The notes: generated from the sequence alone by a model not told the origin. 64,000 nucleotides of DNA from JANQGG01 sp964642175 (GCA_964642175.1 CAZXOK010000006.1:1-64000), one strand, 5' to 3'; counted from the stretch's first letter, positions 1-10,058 are shown. Translations and numbers: made by a program.

Positions 1-240
1 TGCTTTCTCACTTCGTATATCAGTTCCAGCAGTAACGCATGAGAGACCTCATCAAGCGGTTTTGCCAGGGCGTAATCCGTAGCTAAACGCCAGGAAGTCT
101 GGCTCAAACAATGGTTCAAGCGCTTGCACGAGCGCTTGTTGCAGCATACGATCTGCCACGGTCGGTATGCCGAGTAATCTCGGCTTGCCGTTGCTTTTCG
201 GTAGGCGGACAGTGAAGTGCCTTGAAATTCCGCACTACGC
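1..240 (-). pseudogene. Group II intron reverse transcriptase (LtrA-type) remnant
   Basis: The minus strand of about 65-230 translates as a coherent reverse-transcriptase N-terminal segment: VRLPKSNGKPRLLGIPTV, then DRMLQQALVQALEPLFEP, then SYGLRPGK. This is the RT-0/RT-1 region of group II intron maturases (usual forms: PKPNGGxRxLGIPTVxDRxxQQA and SYGFRPxRSAH). The frame is closed by TGA near 50, with a plausible continuation in another frame to the window edge, and by TAG near 235 upstream. No start codon is visible. I infer a dead, truncated mobile element whose rest lies outside the window to the left. I did not find intron RNA domain V or VI in the visible part. Confidence 0.8.
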
Positions 241-345
241 ATAGCCGAGACCGTTATTTTTTTTAATCCCTAGCATATCGCTACACCCTAGAAGCCAACC
301 CGAGATGGCTCACCAAAAACCCTTTCATGCTCTCAGTGCTTAAGT

Positions 346-942
346 TTACACCTTCCGAAGAAGCGTGGTTGAGGCGCCAAATCCCAGAAACCCTCTCAGG
401 AATTCGAAGCGCTCGGTTTTAACCGGCTCAAACCCATGGCGCAGGTACATTCTTTTCGCGCCCGGGTTTGTATCTATCACATCCAGCCGCACATACTGGT
501 AATGGTGCTCTTTTGCAAAAATACACAGCCTCTCCAGGAGCTTACCCCCAATGCCCTTGCCCCGATCAGAGCGACACACAACAATGGCATCCATTAAAAG
601 CTCACCGGGTTTTATAGTCCGCTCATAGAGAGAAAATACCATTATGGCCCATATCGCTTGCCACACTCTCCATTCTTTAAAGAGTTGTTTTACAGTTAAT
701 CCCCCGGTAAATGAACCCTCATGTGTTTTATAACCGGCCACCCCCACAAGCCTGTCCTCATCGATAGCTGCAAAAGCGCAACCAAGCTCTAATGACCGGG
801 TAAATAGCTTCAGACGCTCAGAGTGAGACCAGATCGCCCTTGAAAACTTTTCTCCAAAGGCCTCGTCGTAAAGCACGGCGGCATCTTTGCGCATCGATTC
901 AGGGATACCATGAACAATAGTTATCGTTTCGGTGGACTTCAT
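346..942 (-). CDS. GNAT family N-acetyltransferase
   Basis: 198-residue protein with the acetyl-CoA-binding motif A of GNAT enzymes: DAIVVCRSDRGKGIGGKLLE at about residues 118-137, containing the RGKGIGG pyrophosphate loop, followed by the motif B pattern VIDTNPGAKRMYLRHGF. The substrate cannot be told from sequence; family members acetylate amino groups of small molecules or proteins in the cytoplasm. The gene starts with ATG at 942 and stands alone: to its left is the reverse-transcriptase remnant and to its right a 430-base gap. The frame is intact. Confidence 0.8.
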   Translation of the reverse strand: MKSTETITIVHGIPESMRKDAAVLYDEAFGEKFSRAIWSHSERLKLFTRSLELGCAFAAIDEDRLVGVAGYKTHEGSFTGGLTVKQLFKEWRVWQAIWAIMVFSLYERTIKPGELLMDAIVVCRSDRGKGIGGKLLERLCIFAKEHHYQYVRLDVIDTNPGAKRMYLRHGFEPVKTERFEFLRGFLGFGASTTLLRKV

Positions 943-1375
943 ACTTTTTTAGCTTGGTTATAATTTTTATGCTCTTAGGCTAACGCTCTTGGTATGTAAA
1001 AAAAACCATACTTGCCACCGTTACATTAATTTAGTGCACTGTTTGCTATAATTAAGAACGTTATTCATTCGGTGGGTAGTATTTGGGAATTGAGCTTGCC
1101 AAAATGTGTGCGCTGAGCCAGCCGAAGCACCGATTTTGAAGATATTATTCCCTTCGCAAGCGTTTCGGCAGGCTCAACGAACTCTCAGGGAACATTTCAG
1201 GTAAGTGTTTCGGCAAGATCAACATCCAACTCCGGAAACACATTTTTCAGACTATAGCAACAACGGTTAAACTAAGTGTTATAAAAAAACCTGCTTTCGA
1301 TTTATTGACACATTGCGGGTTGCCTGCCAACAAAGGCTTCTGTATATTTTGCCCAAAACTTATGAGATTCTGTTT
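943..1375. other. Intergenic region with repeat-like fragment
   Basis: No coding region seen. It contains two imperfect copies of a GTTTCGGCA(G/A)G(C/A)TCAAC phrase, near 1161-1178 and 1206-1222, resembling a decayed interspersed intergenic repeat. Promoters for the divergent GNAT and outer-membrane genes must lie here, but I could not place them with confidence. Confidence 0.35.
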
Positions 1376-2308
1376 ATGCAACAAGCATCACGCGTTATAA
1401 AGTTATTCCTGGTTTTCAGCCTGGCTATCCTTCATACATCTCTGGCACTGGCCGATACGCCACGTTTCAGGGCTGCTTCCAATGTGCTGCCCTATCCTGA
1501 AGAAGTGGGGTACCTGTCCATTTCAGCTACATTGTTCTCGAGCACCACCGAGTATGCCCCGTCGGGAGATACACGTGAGCTGTTCAGTGCGGCTGAAGTC
1601 ACCGATGCTCAGATCAGTGAAACAACTGTAAATTTTCATTATGAGAAAGCCCTGGAATCGTGGCTCACACTGGTCGTGGATTTGGGGTATCGTACTTTTA
1701 CCTTAACCTACAGCGATCTGTTTGTGCGTCCAACCGACCCTGAACGAAATGTTACCATCGAGTCGGATGCGTTCAGTGATTTATGGGTTTCAGGCCGTCT
1801 GGGTCTTTTAAAAGCCAGAACCTGGCTGGGGCCCTGGCTCTCGAGCATGCAACTGGGTGTGAAGTTACCGACCGGCGATGTAACTTCAGCCGTGCCTACC
1901 GGAACGGGTTTTATTGATTATGAACTGCGATCTCTGAATCAATTTGACTTTCGAATGTTAAACTCACCGGCCAAGCTATACACTAACTTTGCTTATCAGC
2001 TTCGGGGCGGAGAATTTGACAATCAAATTCATTACCGGGCTGAGTTAAATCTTTATGTAGCCAGGGAGTTAATTGTAAAATCGTCTTATGGTGGTATTGC
2101 CGCTCCCGATAATGCCACAACACCCATTGGCATGGACGACGATCGCAACCTTATCTTTGTTGGAGATGAAGCTTACACCCAGTACTCGCTTGGTCTTGAA
2201 TTCTCATTTTCGAGCAGTTTTAGTGTTAATTTCGACTACATCTCACGCGTATCGGGCACCAACACCTTTTCGGGCAACCAATACAATATCGGTGTCGCGT
2301 TTAAATAA
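1376..2308 (+). CDS. Predicted outer-membrane beta-barrel protein
   Basis: A 310-residue protein starting at ATG 1376; a longer version from TTG 1313 would put 21 odd residues before an otherwise normal signal peptide. The signal peptide is MQQASRVIKLFLVFSLAILH and ends near SLALA|DTP. The mature part alternates polar and hydrophobic residues with many Tyr/Phe/Trp and ends in VAFK, typical of outer-membrane barrels of the transporter/DUF3187-like kind. The phrase EYAPSGDTRELFSAAEV suggests a conserved plug or first-strand motif, but I cannot name the family with certainty. It converges on the ABC permease gene with no gap. Confidence 0.6.
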   Translation: MQQASRVIKLFLVFSLAILHTSLALADTPRFRAASNVLPYPEEVGYLSISATLFSSTTEYAPSGDTRELFSAAEVTDAQISETTVNFHYEKALESWLTLVVDLGYRTFTLTYSDLFVRPTDPERNVTIESDAFSDLWVSGRLGLLKARTWLGPWLSSMQLGVKLPTGDVTSAVPTGTGFIDYELRSLNQFDFRMLNSPAKLYTNFAYQLRGGEFDNQIHYRAELNLYVARELIVKSSYGGIAAPDNATTPIGMDDDRNLIFVGDEAYTQYSLGLEFSFSSSFSVNFDYISRVSGTNTFSGNQYNIGVAFK

Positions 2309-3550
2309 TCAGCTTCTGAGATACCCCCATATTGTTTGAAGGGTAGGTTTCTGCCCGTAACTCAGCACCCCAACCTGGTATAGTTTTCCGGCAAGTGCAC
2401 TCACTGCCCAAAAGCCCAGTATTAAAAAAAGAATGCTTGAACCAATTTCCCAAAGCATCACCGAACCGGTGGCTATTCTTGTAACCATCAGGGTTGGTGA
2501 AAAAAAAGGCACCTGCGCCAGAATCCGAACCCAGCCCTGCATGGGATCAATGATCACCTGAGGCAGGATCAGCACCGGTAAGATCACCAGAAACGTAACC
2601 GGCATATGCAGGGCCTGTGCGTCCTGGTGTTGCTCCACCAATGCACCAACGGCCGCATACATACTGGCGTACATTAAATATCCCAGGATAAAAAAGCCAA
2701 AAATACTCAGGATTAATTCTGGTGTGAGCAAGGAAAGCAAATCACCGGATTGCGATGCATCCAACCAGGAACCTGAAAGCCCAATCAGAACAAAACTCGT
2801 GCCCCAGATAGCATATTGGATCAGGGCCACCAGACCCACCCCGCATATTTTCCCAACCATTAACATCAGTGGAGAAACTGATGAGATCAGTACTTCCATA
2901 ATTCGGGATGATTTTTCCATGATCACAGCGTTCATAACCTGGATACCGTAAATCAGCATCGTGATGTACATCAACAGCCCACTGAAATAGCTTACCACAT
3001 ATTTAGCCATGCCGCCTCTTTGAAAGCCTTCCGGGTTTATGGGCTGATTTGTGATCTGAATGGGCGTGTTTGCAGCACGAATTTTTTCCTCCTTGTTTGC
3101 CACAAACTCCTCCAAAAGGGCTTGTTTAACGGCCAGTTGAATGGTAAGATCGAGGGTTTTTTTACTAACAACACTCAACTGACTTGCGGTATATAGATCG
3201 GCCTGAAATTCTTTTTCAGGGGTCTTGTCGAGTACAAGCAGCCCCCAAAACACACCATCCTCAATCTCCTGCCGGATCTTTTCTAGCGTGGAAAAGTCGT
3301 ATTGCTTAAAAGTGACCGGTTTGATCTCTCCATCCTTGCTCAATTGTGCGCCTACCGAACTTAATAAGTGACCGGTTTTATCTTGCACAACCAGTAGTTT
3401 TTGTTCTTTAGAAGAATTTGGGGCAAATAACGAGGTTACCAGAAATGGGGCAAGAATAACCAAAGGAAGCACCAACGTGGCTATCCAGAAGCCTTTGCGC
3501 TTTAAACGCTCTTTAACTTCAGAATAGATAATTACACCCACTTTATGCAT
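2309..3550 (-). CDS. ABC transporter permease (NatB/ABC-2 type)
   Basis: 413 residues. One N-terminal membrane helix (FWIATLVLPLVILAPFLVT) is followed by a large extracytoplasmic domain up to about residue 180, then five hydrophobic helices at about 185-400, the layout of NatB/YhaP-type ABC-2 permeases. The conserved IMEKSSRIMEVLISSVSP segment lies between helices 2 and 3. Such permeases work with a NatA-type ATPase that is normally encoded next door. Here no ATPase is adjacent; the only candidate in the window is at 30600-31514. The stop abuts the end of the convergent outer-membrane gene. Confidence 0.82.
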   Translation of the reverse strand: MHKVGVIIYSEVKERLKRKGFWIATLVLPLVILAPFLVTSLFAPNSSKEQKLLVVQDKTGHLLSSVGAQLSKDGEIKPVTFKQYDFSTLEKIRQEIEDGVFWGLLVLDKTPEKEFQADLYTASQLSVVSKKTLDLTIQLAVKQALLEEFVANKEEKIRAANTPIQITNQPINPEGFQRGGMAKYVVSYFSGLLMYITMLIYGIQVMNAVIMEKSSRIMEVLISSVSPLMLMVGKICGVGLVALIQYAIWGTSFVLIGLSGSWLDASQSGDLLSLLTPELILSIFGFFILGYLMYASMYAAVGALVEQHQDAQALHMPVTFLVILPVLILPQVIIDPMQGWVRILAQVPFFSPTLMVTRIATGSVMLWEIGSSILFLILGFWAVSALAGKLYQVGVLSYGQKPTLQTIWGYLRS

Positions 3551-3698
3551 AAGAGAGTCTTTTTCCGGTTTTTTGAAATGTCAGTTTAAAAATATACGAT
3601 CAATGAGGGGTAAAATTGTAAATCGACGGCTGAGATCGAAGACATGGTATGGATTCGGGCCGACTTAAGGAAGATATGAGTTCGCTTACGATGTAACG

Positions 3699-4037
3699 CT
3701 ATGCAAAACTTTGAACCGCATCTTCAACAGACGGGTAGGTTTCAAAAATAGTGTTGAGCTTGGTAATCTTAAGGAGGCTTTCAATCCGCTCGGAAGGATT
3801 CGAGAATTTTACCTGGCCTTCTTCTTTTTTTACGTTGGCCTGTGCTGAAGTAAGCATTCCCAGACCGGAAGAATTCATGTACTCGACCCCTTTTAAGTCC
3901 AGAACGATCTGGTTTTGACCATCTGCAAGAATCTCACGGATGCGGCTGGTGAGTTTATTGGCATCCGGGCCTCCTAGTACGTCACCCTTCAGTTCAATGA
4001 TCATCACCCCATCGACTGTGCGTTCAACAAGTTCCAT
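3699..4037 (-). CDS. STAS-domain anti-sigma factor antagonist
   Basis: 112 residues forming one STAS domain. The motif YMNSSGLGML at about residues 53-62 includes the Ser that is phosphorylated in SpoIIAA/RsbV proteins. Family members bind an anti-sigma factor kinase in its partner-switching cycle. The start codon overlaps the stop codon of secF (TAATG), so the gene is probably translationally coupled to secDF. No anti-sigma kinase or phosphatase gene is in the window, so the partner must be elsewhere. Confidence 0.88.
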   Translation of the reverse strand: MELVERTVDGVMIIELKGDVLGGPDANKLTSRIREILADGQNQIVLDLKGVEYMNSSGLGMLTSAQANVKKEEGQVKFSNPSERIESLLKITKLNTIFETYPSVEDAVQSFA

Positions 4038-4960
4038 TAGCCACGAAGTTTAAGCTTTCCTTTTCTTTTAAGCTGCCAGTCCAGCACTATGGGAGCGGCG
4101 ACAAATAATGAGGAATAAGTTCCTATAAGTATACCCATTAAAATGGCAAAAGCAAATCCACGGATCGCCGGTCCTGCAAATATAAACAGCACTAAAACGG
4201 TTAAAAGGGTCGTTCCGGAAGTTATAATGGTTCTGCTCAGGGTTTCGTTTAAACTATCGTTAAATATTTTTTCATAGGGCTCATTCTTTCTTAAGGCCAG
4301 GTTTTCACGAATCCTGTCGTAGACCACAACGGTATCGGTAATGGAATAACCGGCAATGGTTAAAAATGCTGCAATCGTGCTTTGGTCCACCTCCAGGGGC
4401 ATCATATTAAAGGCGCCGCCAAGAAGGCTGAACAAACCCAAAACGATCAGCACATCATGGAAAATGGCGATCACCCCGGCAGTGGCAAACTTAATTTCAA
4501 AACGAATGCCCACATAGATCAGAATGGCGATCAATGCCCCGATCAGGGCTTGCAACGCCGCCCATTTCAGATCGTCGGCAATGCTTGGGCCAACAGCATC
4601 AATCCGTCGGATCTCATGCGGGTTCCCCACCATTTTATCATTGAGAACATTGGTAATGAGATTTTGGAGGGTGTTTAAATCACCTTCGAAATCTGTACGG
4701 ATGATCACTTCACGATCCGAGCCATATTCCTTAATGGAGCCATTGACACCACCTGCACCTAAAGCCTTTCGAACCTCGCCTATTTTTATGGACTGTTCAA
4801 AACGGATCTCAATTTCTGTTCCTCCCTTAAAATCGATGCCATAGTTGAGGCCTTTGAATATCATTGAGGCAAATCCAACCAGAATAAGTGTTACGGAAAA
4901 CACGTAGGCAAATTTGCGCTTGCTTAAAAAATCAAAAGATGGGTTTTTTAATATTCTCAT
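4037..4960 (-). CDS. secF: Protein translocase subunit SecF
   Basis: 307 residues. An N-terminal helix is followed by the family signature GLNYGIDFKGGTEIEIRFEQ at about residues 28-47, a short periplasmic domain, then five membrane helices from about residue 130 with the conserved DTVVVYDRIREN motif. With SecD it forms the inner-membrane complex that uses proton motive force to aid late steps of Sec export. It lies 23 bases after secD in the same operon and its stop overlaps the STAS gene start. Confidence 0.96.
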   Translation of the reverse strand: MRILKNPSFDFLSKRKFAYVFSVTLILVGFASMIFKGLNYGIDFKGGTEIEIRFEQSIKIGEVRKALGAGGVNGSIKEYGSDREVIIRTDFEGDLNTLQNLITNVLNDKMVGNPHEIRRIDAVGPSIADDLKWAALQALIGALIAILIYVGIRFEIKFATAGVIAIFHDVLIVLGLFSLLGGAFNMMPLEVDQSTIAAFLTIAGYSITDTVVVYDRIRENLALRKNEPYEKIFNDSLNETLSRTIITSGTTLLTVLVLFIFAGPAIRGFAFAILMGILIGTYSSLFVAAPIVLDWQLKRKGKLKLRG

Positions 4961-4983
4961 TATCGGTTATATGGAATTAAACT

Positions 4984-6912
4984 TTATCCAAAACTTTTAT
5001 CACTGATTTTTTCATTCTCGATCATCCAATCGATAATGACTTTGGTAATTACAACGGCTGTAAACAAACTTGCAATGGTACCGATCATTAAGGTTACTGC
5101 AAAACCCTGGATCGGGCCAATACCAAATGTGTAGAGCAGGAAGGCCGCACCCAATGTGGTGATGTGCGAATCGAGAATTGCCGAAAATGCTTTATCGTAT
5201 CCTGTCTCAATACAGAGTCGAAGACGTTTACCCAGCAAAAACTCTTCGCGCACACGCTCAAAAATGAGCACGTTTGCATCAACCGCCATACCGATGGTTA
5301 GCACCAAACCAGCGATACCCGGAAGTGTAAGAGCTGCACTGAAACCAGCCAGAACGGCAATTACAAATACAACATTGAAAACCAAGGCAAAGTCGGCGAT
5401 AAATCCGGCGCTGCGGTAATAGAAAATCATAAATATCGCAACAATGCTGAAACCCCAAAGAATAGCCTGAATACCGGCACGAATTGAATCTGCCCCCAAA
5501 GATGGGCCAACCGTGCGTTCTTCAATAATCCGGACCGGGGCGGGCAACGCACCGGCTTTCAAAACAATTTCCAGATCCTGGGCCTCCTCCAGATCGTCTA
5601 TACCATTAATAACCGAGCTTCCGTTAGGAATCTTCGACTGCACAACGGGTGCTGAATACACCGTATTATCGAGGACAATTGCGATTTGTTTACCAATATT
5701 AGCCCCGGTAATTCGCGCCCATTTGCGCGTGCCTTCGCCATCCATCTTCATGGTAACTTCAGGGGTCATGTCGTTGGGATTAAATGTGGCTTTGGCTTCG
5801 GTTATCACACCACCAGTAAGCTCAGGTTGCTTTTTTAACGGATAGACATAATAAAGCTCGGTGCCATCTTCAGCGGTGGAGAAAGCTTTTGCCGAGATTA
5901 AAAAATCCAAATCGCCCGGAATACGACGGCGCACGTCTTCGCGTGAAAGAATATTCTGAAGGTTTGTTCGTTCAAATTCCGTGGTGTAGGTTACCCCGTT
6001 CTGAAGCACACCCAAAATGGCAAAGAGGGGATTTTCACGTCGAAGCGCTTCATCGCTTTTAACTGTATCGGCCTGCTCTGAAAACAAGTCGAGGGAATTG
6101 GTATCGGCCATGGCGGTAAGATCGGGAACTGCGGAGGTATCGGCTTGCGAAACCTGTGGCGCAGATGTTGCTTCCAAATCAGAACCAGCCTCAATGCTGT
6201 CGAGCTTTTCTTTTTCTTTCAGGGCGAGGTATTTATTGATATCCTGCAAAACCTGAAAAGCCACTTCACGGTCGCGCACCAACTTAAATTCAAGCTTGGC
6301 GGTTCCTTTCAACAATTTGCGAACGCGCTGTTTATCTGAGACACCCGGCAGCTCGATAATGATCCGTCTGCCACCCTGGGTTTGGATCACCGGTTCGGCC
6401 ACACCATATTGATCCACGCGGTTTCGGATAATTTCCCTGGCGCGATCAACTGCTTCCTTGGCTTCATCTCTTAATTTATCAACTATCTCTTCATCTGAAT
6501 CGCGAATATCATAATAATAACGGCTTAAGCGGATCTCTTCTTCCTGGAATACTTCTTTTAAAAGCTCAGGAATCGGGGTTTTATCAGTTTTGGCACGCTG
6601 ACGAATAATTTCTACCAGGGCATCAAACTTTTCATCCCGGTTTTTAGCACTCTCTTCAATCAGGCCTAAAACATCAACTTCTAAAACAATATGCATACCA
6701 CCCTGAAGATCAAGTCCCAGTTTTAAACGCTTGTCTTTGGCTTTTTCAATATCCTGGCGGTTATCCTGAATATATTTTAAGCTGTCTTCAGAGCTGGTAA
6801 ACTCCTGGATAGTTTTCGTGTATTGGTAGTCTTGAAAAGTAGGTACAAGTGAAAATACAGCTAATGCTGTAAGCAGTATGATAAGAACGACTCTAAACTT
6901 ATTGTTTTTCAT
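4984..6912 (-). CDS. secD: Protein translocase subunit SecD
   Basis: 642 residues. N-terminal helix at about 7-26, then LGLDLQGGMHIVLEVDV at about 63-79, the first periplasmic signature; RNRVDQYGVAEPVIQ and IIELPGVSD form the P1 region. A low-complexity Asp/Ala/Ser/Thr-rich insert at about 240-290 interrupts P1. The C-terminal block has six membrane helices with the motif GMAVDANVLIFERVREE. SecD and SecF form a heterodimer around SecYEG. ATG at 6912 follows a 239-base divergent gap shared with the penicillin acylase gene. Confidence 0.96.
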   Translation of the reverse strand: MKNNKFRVVLIILLTALAVFSLVPTFQDYQYTKTIQEFTSSEDSLKYIQDNRQDIEKAKDKRLKLGLDLQGGMHIVLEVDVLGLIEESAKNRDEKFDALVEIIRQRAKTDKTPIPELLKEVFQEEEIRLSRYYYDIRDSDEEIVDKLRDEAKEAVDRAREIIRNRVDQYGVAEPVIQTQGGRRIIIELPGVSDKQRVRKLLKGTAKLEFKLVRDREVAFQVLQDINKYLALKEKEKLDSIEAGSDLEATSAPQVSQADTSAVPDLTAMADTNSLDLFSEQADTVKSDEALRRENPLFAILGVLQNGVTYTTEFERTNLQNILSREDVRRRIPGDLDFLISAKAFSTAEDGTELYYVYPLKKQPELTGGVITEAKATFNPNDMTPEVTMKMDGEGTRKWARITGANIGKQIAIVLDNTVYSAPVVQSKIPNGSSVINGIDDLEEAQDLEIVLKAGALPAPVRIIEERTVGPSLGADSIRAGIQAILWGFSIVAIFMIFYYRSAGFIADFALVFNVVFVIAVLAGFSAALTLPGIAGLVLTIGMAVDANVLIFERVREEFLLGKRLRLCIETGYDKAFSAILDSHITTLGAAFLLYTFGIGPIQGFAVTLMIGTIASLFTAVVITKVIIDWMIENEKISDKSFG

Positions 6913-7151
6913 TGGTATTTTATGCAGCTAAACTCACTATGGTTTTTTAATGCAGTCGGTGATTACAACATGCAAAAGGTCGGCTAATATAAAAAACTAT
7001 TTAGCTAATGTCAATTATATACCTATGCCCATTCACCCTTGGATTTCTGAGATTTCAATTGCGTTTTTTACATGTTTTTTGATAAATCCATCCCGGAGTC
7101 TATTTTAAATTGATTTATTAATGCTCAAAAAAATCATAGCTGCGGGCTGTC

Positions 7152-9734
7152 ATGGAATTAAAAACCAAAAAGTTTCTGATCGGTGTTTCCTCATCACTGA
7201 TTATTATCGCGCTGAGTACCATCGGCGTGCTGTATTATATTTTATATAAATCTGTTCCCGACTATCATACCAATATTCCGACAAAGGGAATAACGAACAC
7301 TGTTCAGATATATTACGATGATTTCGGGGCTCCGCATATCATCGCCCAAACCGAAGCCGAGTTGTTTTTTGCACAGGGTTATGCCCATGCCAGAGACCGT
7401 ATGTGGCAAATGGAAATCCAGCGCCGCGCAGCTCAGGGACGTCTCTCAGAGATTTTTGGCCCGGCTACACTGAGTTATGATAAACACATGCGCACCATCG
7501 GCATTAATCGCACTGCCGACTCTATTTGGGCCGGCCCGGTTTTAAGCGATAACTCGCGCCAAACCCTGCAATGGTATTCAAACGGTGTAAATGCCTTTAT
7601 TGATCAGGCCAAAAATGGTGATCACAATTTTACCCTGGAATTTGATGCCCTTGGCATTGAACCTGAACCCTGGAAACCGGAGGATTGTCTGTCTATTATC
7701 CGCATGATGGGCTGGGAAATGAACACAGCCTGGAATATCGATGTTGCCCTGGCCGAAATCACTAAAAAACTGGGTGTGGAAAAGGCCATGGATTTGTATC
7801 CCGAGAACCGCAAACCCTCGCTTACCATTTTAAGCCCGGATCATATGCCGAAAAACTTACTGGCAAAACAAGCAGTTGCCGGATCAGAGAAAACTCAAGC
7901 TTTGGCTGATAAAGATCTCAACTTGGAAGCACTGGCTCGTTTCTATCAGTCAGACCGGGCATACCGGAGTTGGTCCAGAACCCGAGGCTCACATGTTGGC
8001 AGCAACAGTTGGGTGGTTGGGCCTCAGAAATCCAAAAGTGGCGGGGCCATGCTGGCAAACGACCCTCACTTAGGTTTTGTAACCCCTTCGCGTTGGCACG
8101 AGATGCAGTTGTATTGCGAAAGTGCCGGCATCAATGTCTCGGGAGGATCTCTTCCGGGGGTTCCGACCATCGTGATCGGCCAAAACAACTACCTTGCCTG
8201 GGGGTTGACCAATATCATGATTGACGATTGTGATTTTTTTGCCATCACCCAAAAGCCAGAAGGTGGCTATAAAATTATTGAGGAGATCATTAACGTAAAG
8301 GATGCCAACCCGGAGCCTTTCCTGGTCTACCAATCCAATGTTGGTGTGATATTGCCATCGCCCATAATACGCAGCCGCATTCATAGCCCTTCAGCCCGGC
8401 TCGATAGTATGGATATTGCCATGAAATGGACCGGACATGAAATCAGTGATGAAACCCAGGCATTTTTAAGGTTGAATAAAGCCAAAAACTGGCGGGAGTT
8501 TCGGGATGCCTTAAAACACATTGCTGTACCCGGGCAAAACTTTATCTATGTGGATAAGCTTGGCAATATCGGGTTGCAGGCCACCGGCCTGATTCCAATC
8601 CGAAATAATCAGGAGGGCTTTACACTTCGTGACGCATCTGATCCGGGCGCGCATTGGCAGGGATATGTGCCTTACAACGAAATACCCTATGTATTTAATC
8701 CACCGGAAGGTATGATCATCTCGGCCAATAACCAGCTGACACCCGATACGTATAAATACTATATCAGCTCACTATGGGAACCCGATTCCCGGGCAGCACG
8801 TATCAAGGAACACCTGACATCAAAACCCAAGTTTGACAGCAAGGATTTTCAAACCATTCAATATGATATGGTTTCCATACAATCTCGGCGGTTGCTGCCC
8901 TATTTATTAGCTGCCCTGGAAAACGATACGCTTGCGCAACATCAAACCCCAATAGAATATCTAAAAAACTGGGATTGCAATTTCGACAAGCCTTCCATTG
9001 GAAGTACCATTTATACCCAGTTTTACATGCGCCTGCTTCATAACACCCTCGCCGATGAACTTGGCGAAAACCTGTTTATGGGCTACATGGAGTTGATCAA
9101 CGCTCCCAGCCGGGTGATGCAACAGATGATTGAAGACACCAGCATGGTCGAAGTTATGCTCCCCGACAGTACCACGGCGTTTCAGGTAAGAACCAATCCC
9201 TGGTTCGATAATATCAACACGCCTGAACAGGAATCCCGCGACGACATCCTGCGACAAAGTTTTTCAGAAGCCATCTCAATTTTAAACACCCATTTGGGCT
9301 CCGATGAAAAATTCTGGCGCTGGGAAGCCATCCATAAACTCTCCGTTACCCATGTCTTCGGACAGGCCAGTGGCTCTGAAAATGAAAGTATCGTAACCAG
9401 GCTATTTAACTTTGAACCCGTAGCAACCGGTGGTAATGCCACCTCTGTAAACAATGGCGAATTCCGCTATAAACATGTTAATTTCTCCAAAGATGCGCTG
9501 GTTAATGCCTCGCACGAAGTTGGGGCAAGCTCCCGGCGAGTAATAGATATGGCTGAACCGGACAAATTCCTCAGCATTATGCCGGGTGGCAACAGCTGCG
9601 ATATCATGAGCCCGCATTACAGTGATCAGCTTAAAATGTGGGCAAATGGACAGCTCAGGGAATTTGTGACCAATCCCGACCAATTTGAGCCTTTGGATTA
9701 CGAGCTGACTACCCTTGAAGTGGACACACCATAA
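7152..9734 (+). CDS. Penicillin acylase family (Ntn) hydrolase
   Basis: 860 residues. An N-terminal hydrophobic segment at about 8-30 is a signal or anchor, so the enzyme is exported. The alpha-chain motif DDFGAPHIIAQTEAELFFAQGYAHARDRMWQME is present in parts around 53-95. The autoprocessing site lies at GSNSWVVGPQ, giving Ser284 as the predicted N-terminal nucleophile of the beta chain, followed by the typical ANDPHLG and WGLTN motifs. Relatives cleave amide bonds in beta-lactams, acyl-homoserine lactones or other acyl amides; the substrate here is unknown. It is a single gene transcribed away from secDF. Confidence 0.92.
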   Translation: MELKTKKFLIGVSSSLIIIALSTIGVLYYILYKSVPDYHTNIPTKGITNTVQIYYDDFGAPHIIAQTEAELFFAQGYAHARDRMWQMEIQRRAAQGRLSEIFGPATLSYDKHMRTIGINRTADSIWAGPVLSDNSRQTLQWYSNGVNAFIDQAKNGDHNFTLEFDALGIEPEPWKPEDCLSIIRMMGWEMNTAWNIDVALAEITKKLGVEKAMDLYPENRKPSLTILSPDHMPKNLLAKQAVAGSEKTQALADKDLNLEALARFYQSDRAYRSWSRTRGSHVGSNSWVVGPQKSKSGGAMLANDPHLGFVTPSRWHEMQLYCESAGINVSGGSLPGVPTIVIGQNNYLAWGLTNIMIDDCDFFAITQKPEGGYKIIEEIINVKDANPEPFLVYQSNVGVILPSPIIRSRIHSPSARLDSMDIAMKWTGHEISDETQAFLRLNKAKNWREFRDALKHIAVPGQNFIYVDKLGNIGLQATGLIPIRNNQEGFTLRDASDPGAHWQGYVPYNEIPYVFNPPEGMIISANNQLTPDTYKYYISSLWEPDSRAARIKEHLTSKPKFDSKDFQTIQYDMVSIQSRRLLPYLLAALENDTLAQHQTPIEYLKNWDCNFDKPSIGSTIYTQFYMRLLHNTLADELGENLFMGYMELINAPSRVMQQMIEDTSMVEVMLPDSTTAFQVRTNPWFDNINTPEQESRDDILRQSFSEAISILNTHLGSDEKFWRWEAIHKLSVTHVFGQASGSENESIVTRLFNFEPVATGGNATSVNNGEFRYKHVNFSKDALVNASHEVGASSRRVIDMAEPDKFLSIMPGGNSCDIMSPHYSDQLKMWANGQLREFVTNPDQFEPLDYELTTLEVDTP

Positions 9735-9743
9735 TCCTTGAGA

Positions 9744-9782
9744 CGCTCTGTATTTACCAGTTAATAGACAGAGGCTTTTTTT
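9744..9782 (+). terminator. Probable terminator after acylase gene
   Basis: CTCTGT at 9746-9751 pairs with ACAGAG at 9768-9773, followed by a run of T residues at 9776-9781. The stem is short, so confidence is moderate. The rest of the gap to 10058 holds no gene that I can see. Confidence 0.45.
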
Positions 9783-10058
9783 CACCCGTAATTTCAGGTA
9801 AAAAAGCTCAATTTGTAGAGGAATGGAAAGTTGTCTACATTCTAAACAGTCCCTGACTATCTTGCTTTCCCTCAGGGTATAAGTACATCCGTTTTCTGAT
9901 AACCTTGAAGGGATTCATCCCGGAATCAACTTAGCACAACAGGCAAGCGTTCTCGCATTGCGATTTAATATCAGGACTATCGCTTACAGAACCTGTTTAT
10001 CACGTTTCTATTCCCGGGGCATCCCTAAGAGCTATTTAAATGATTAAAGGAGGCCAAC

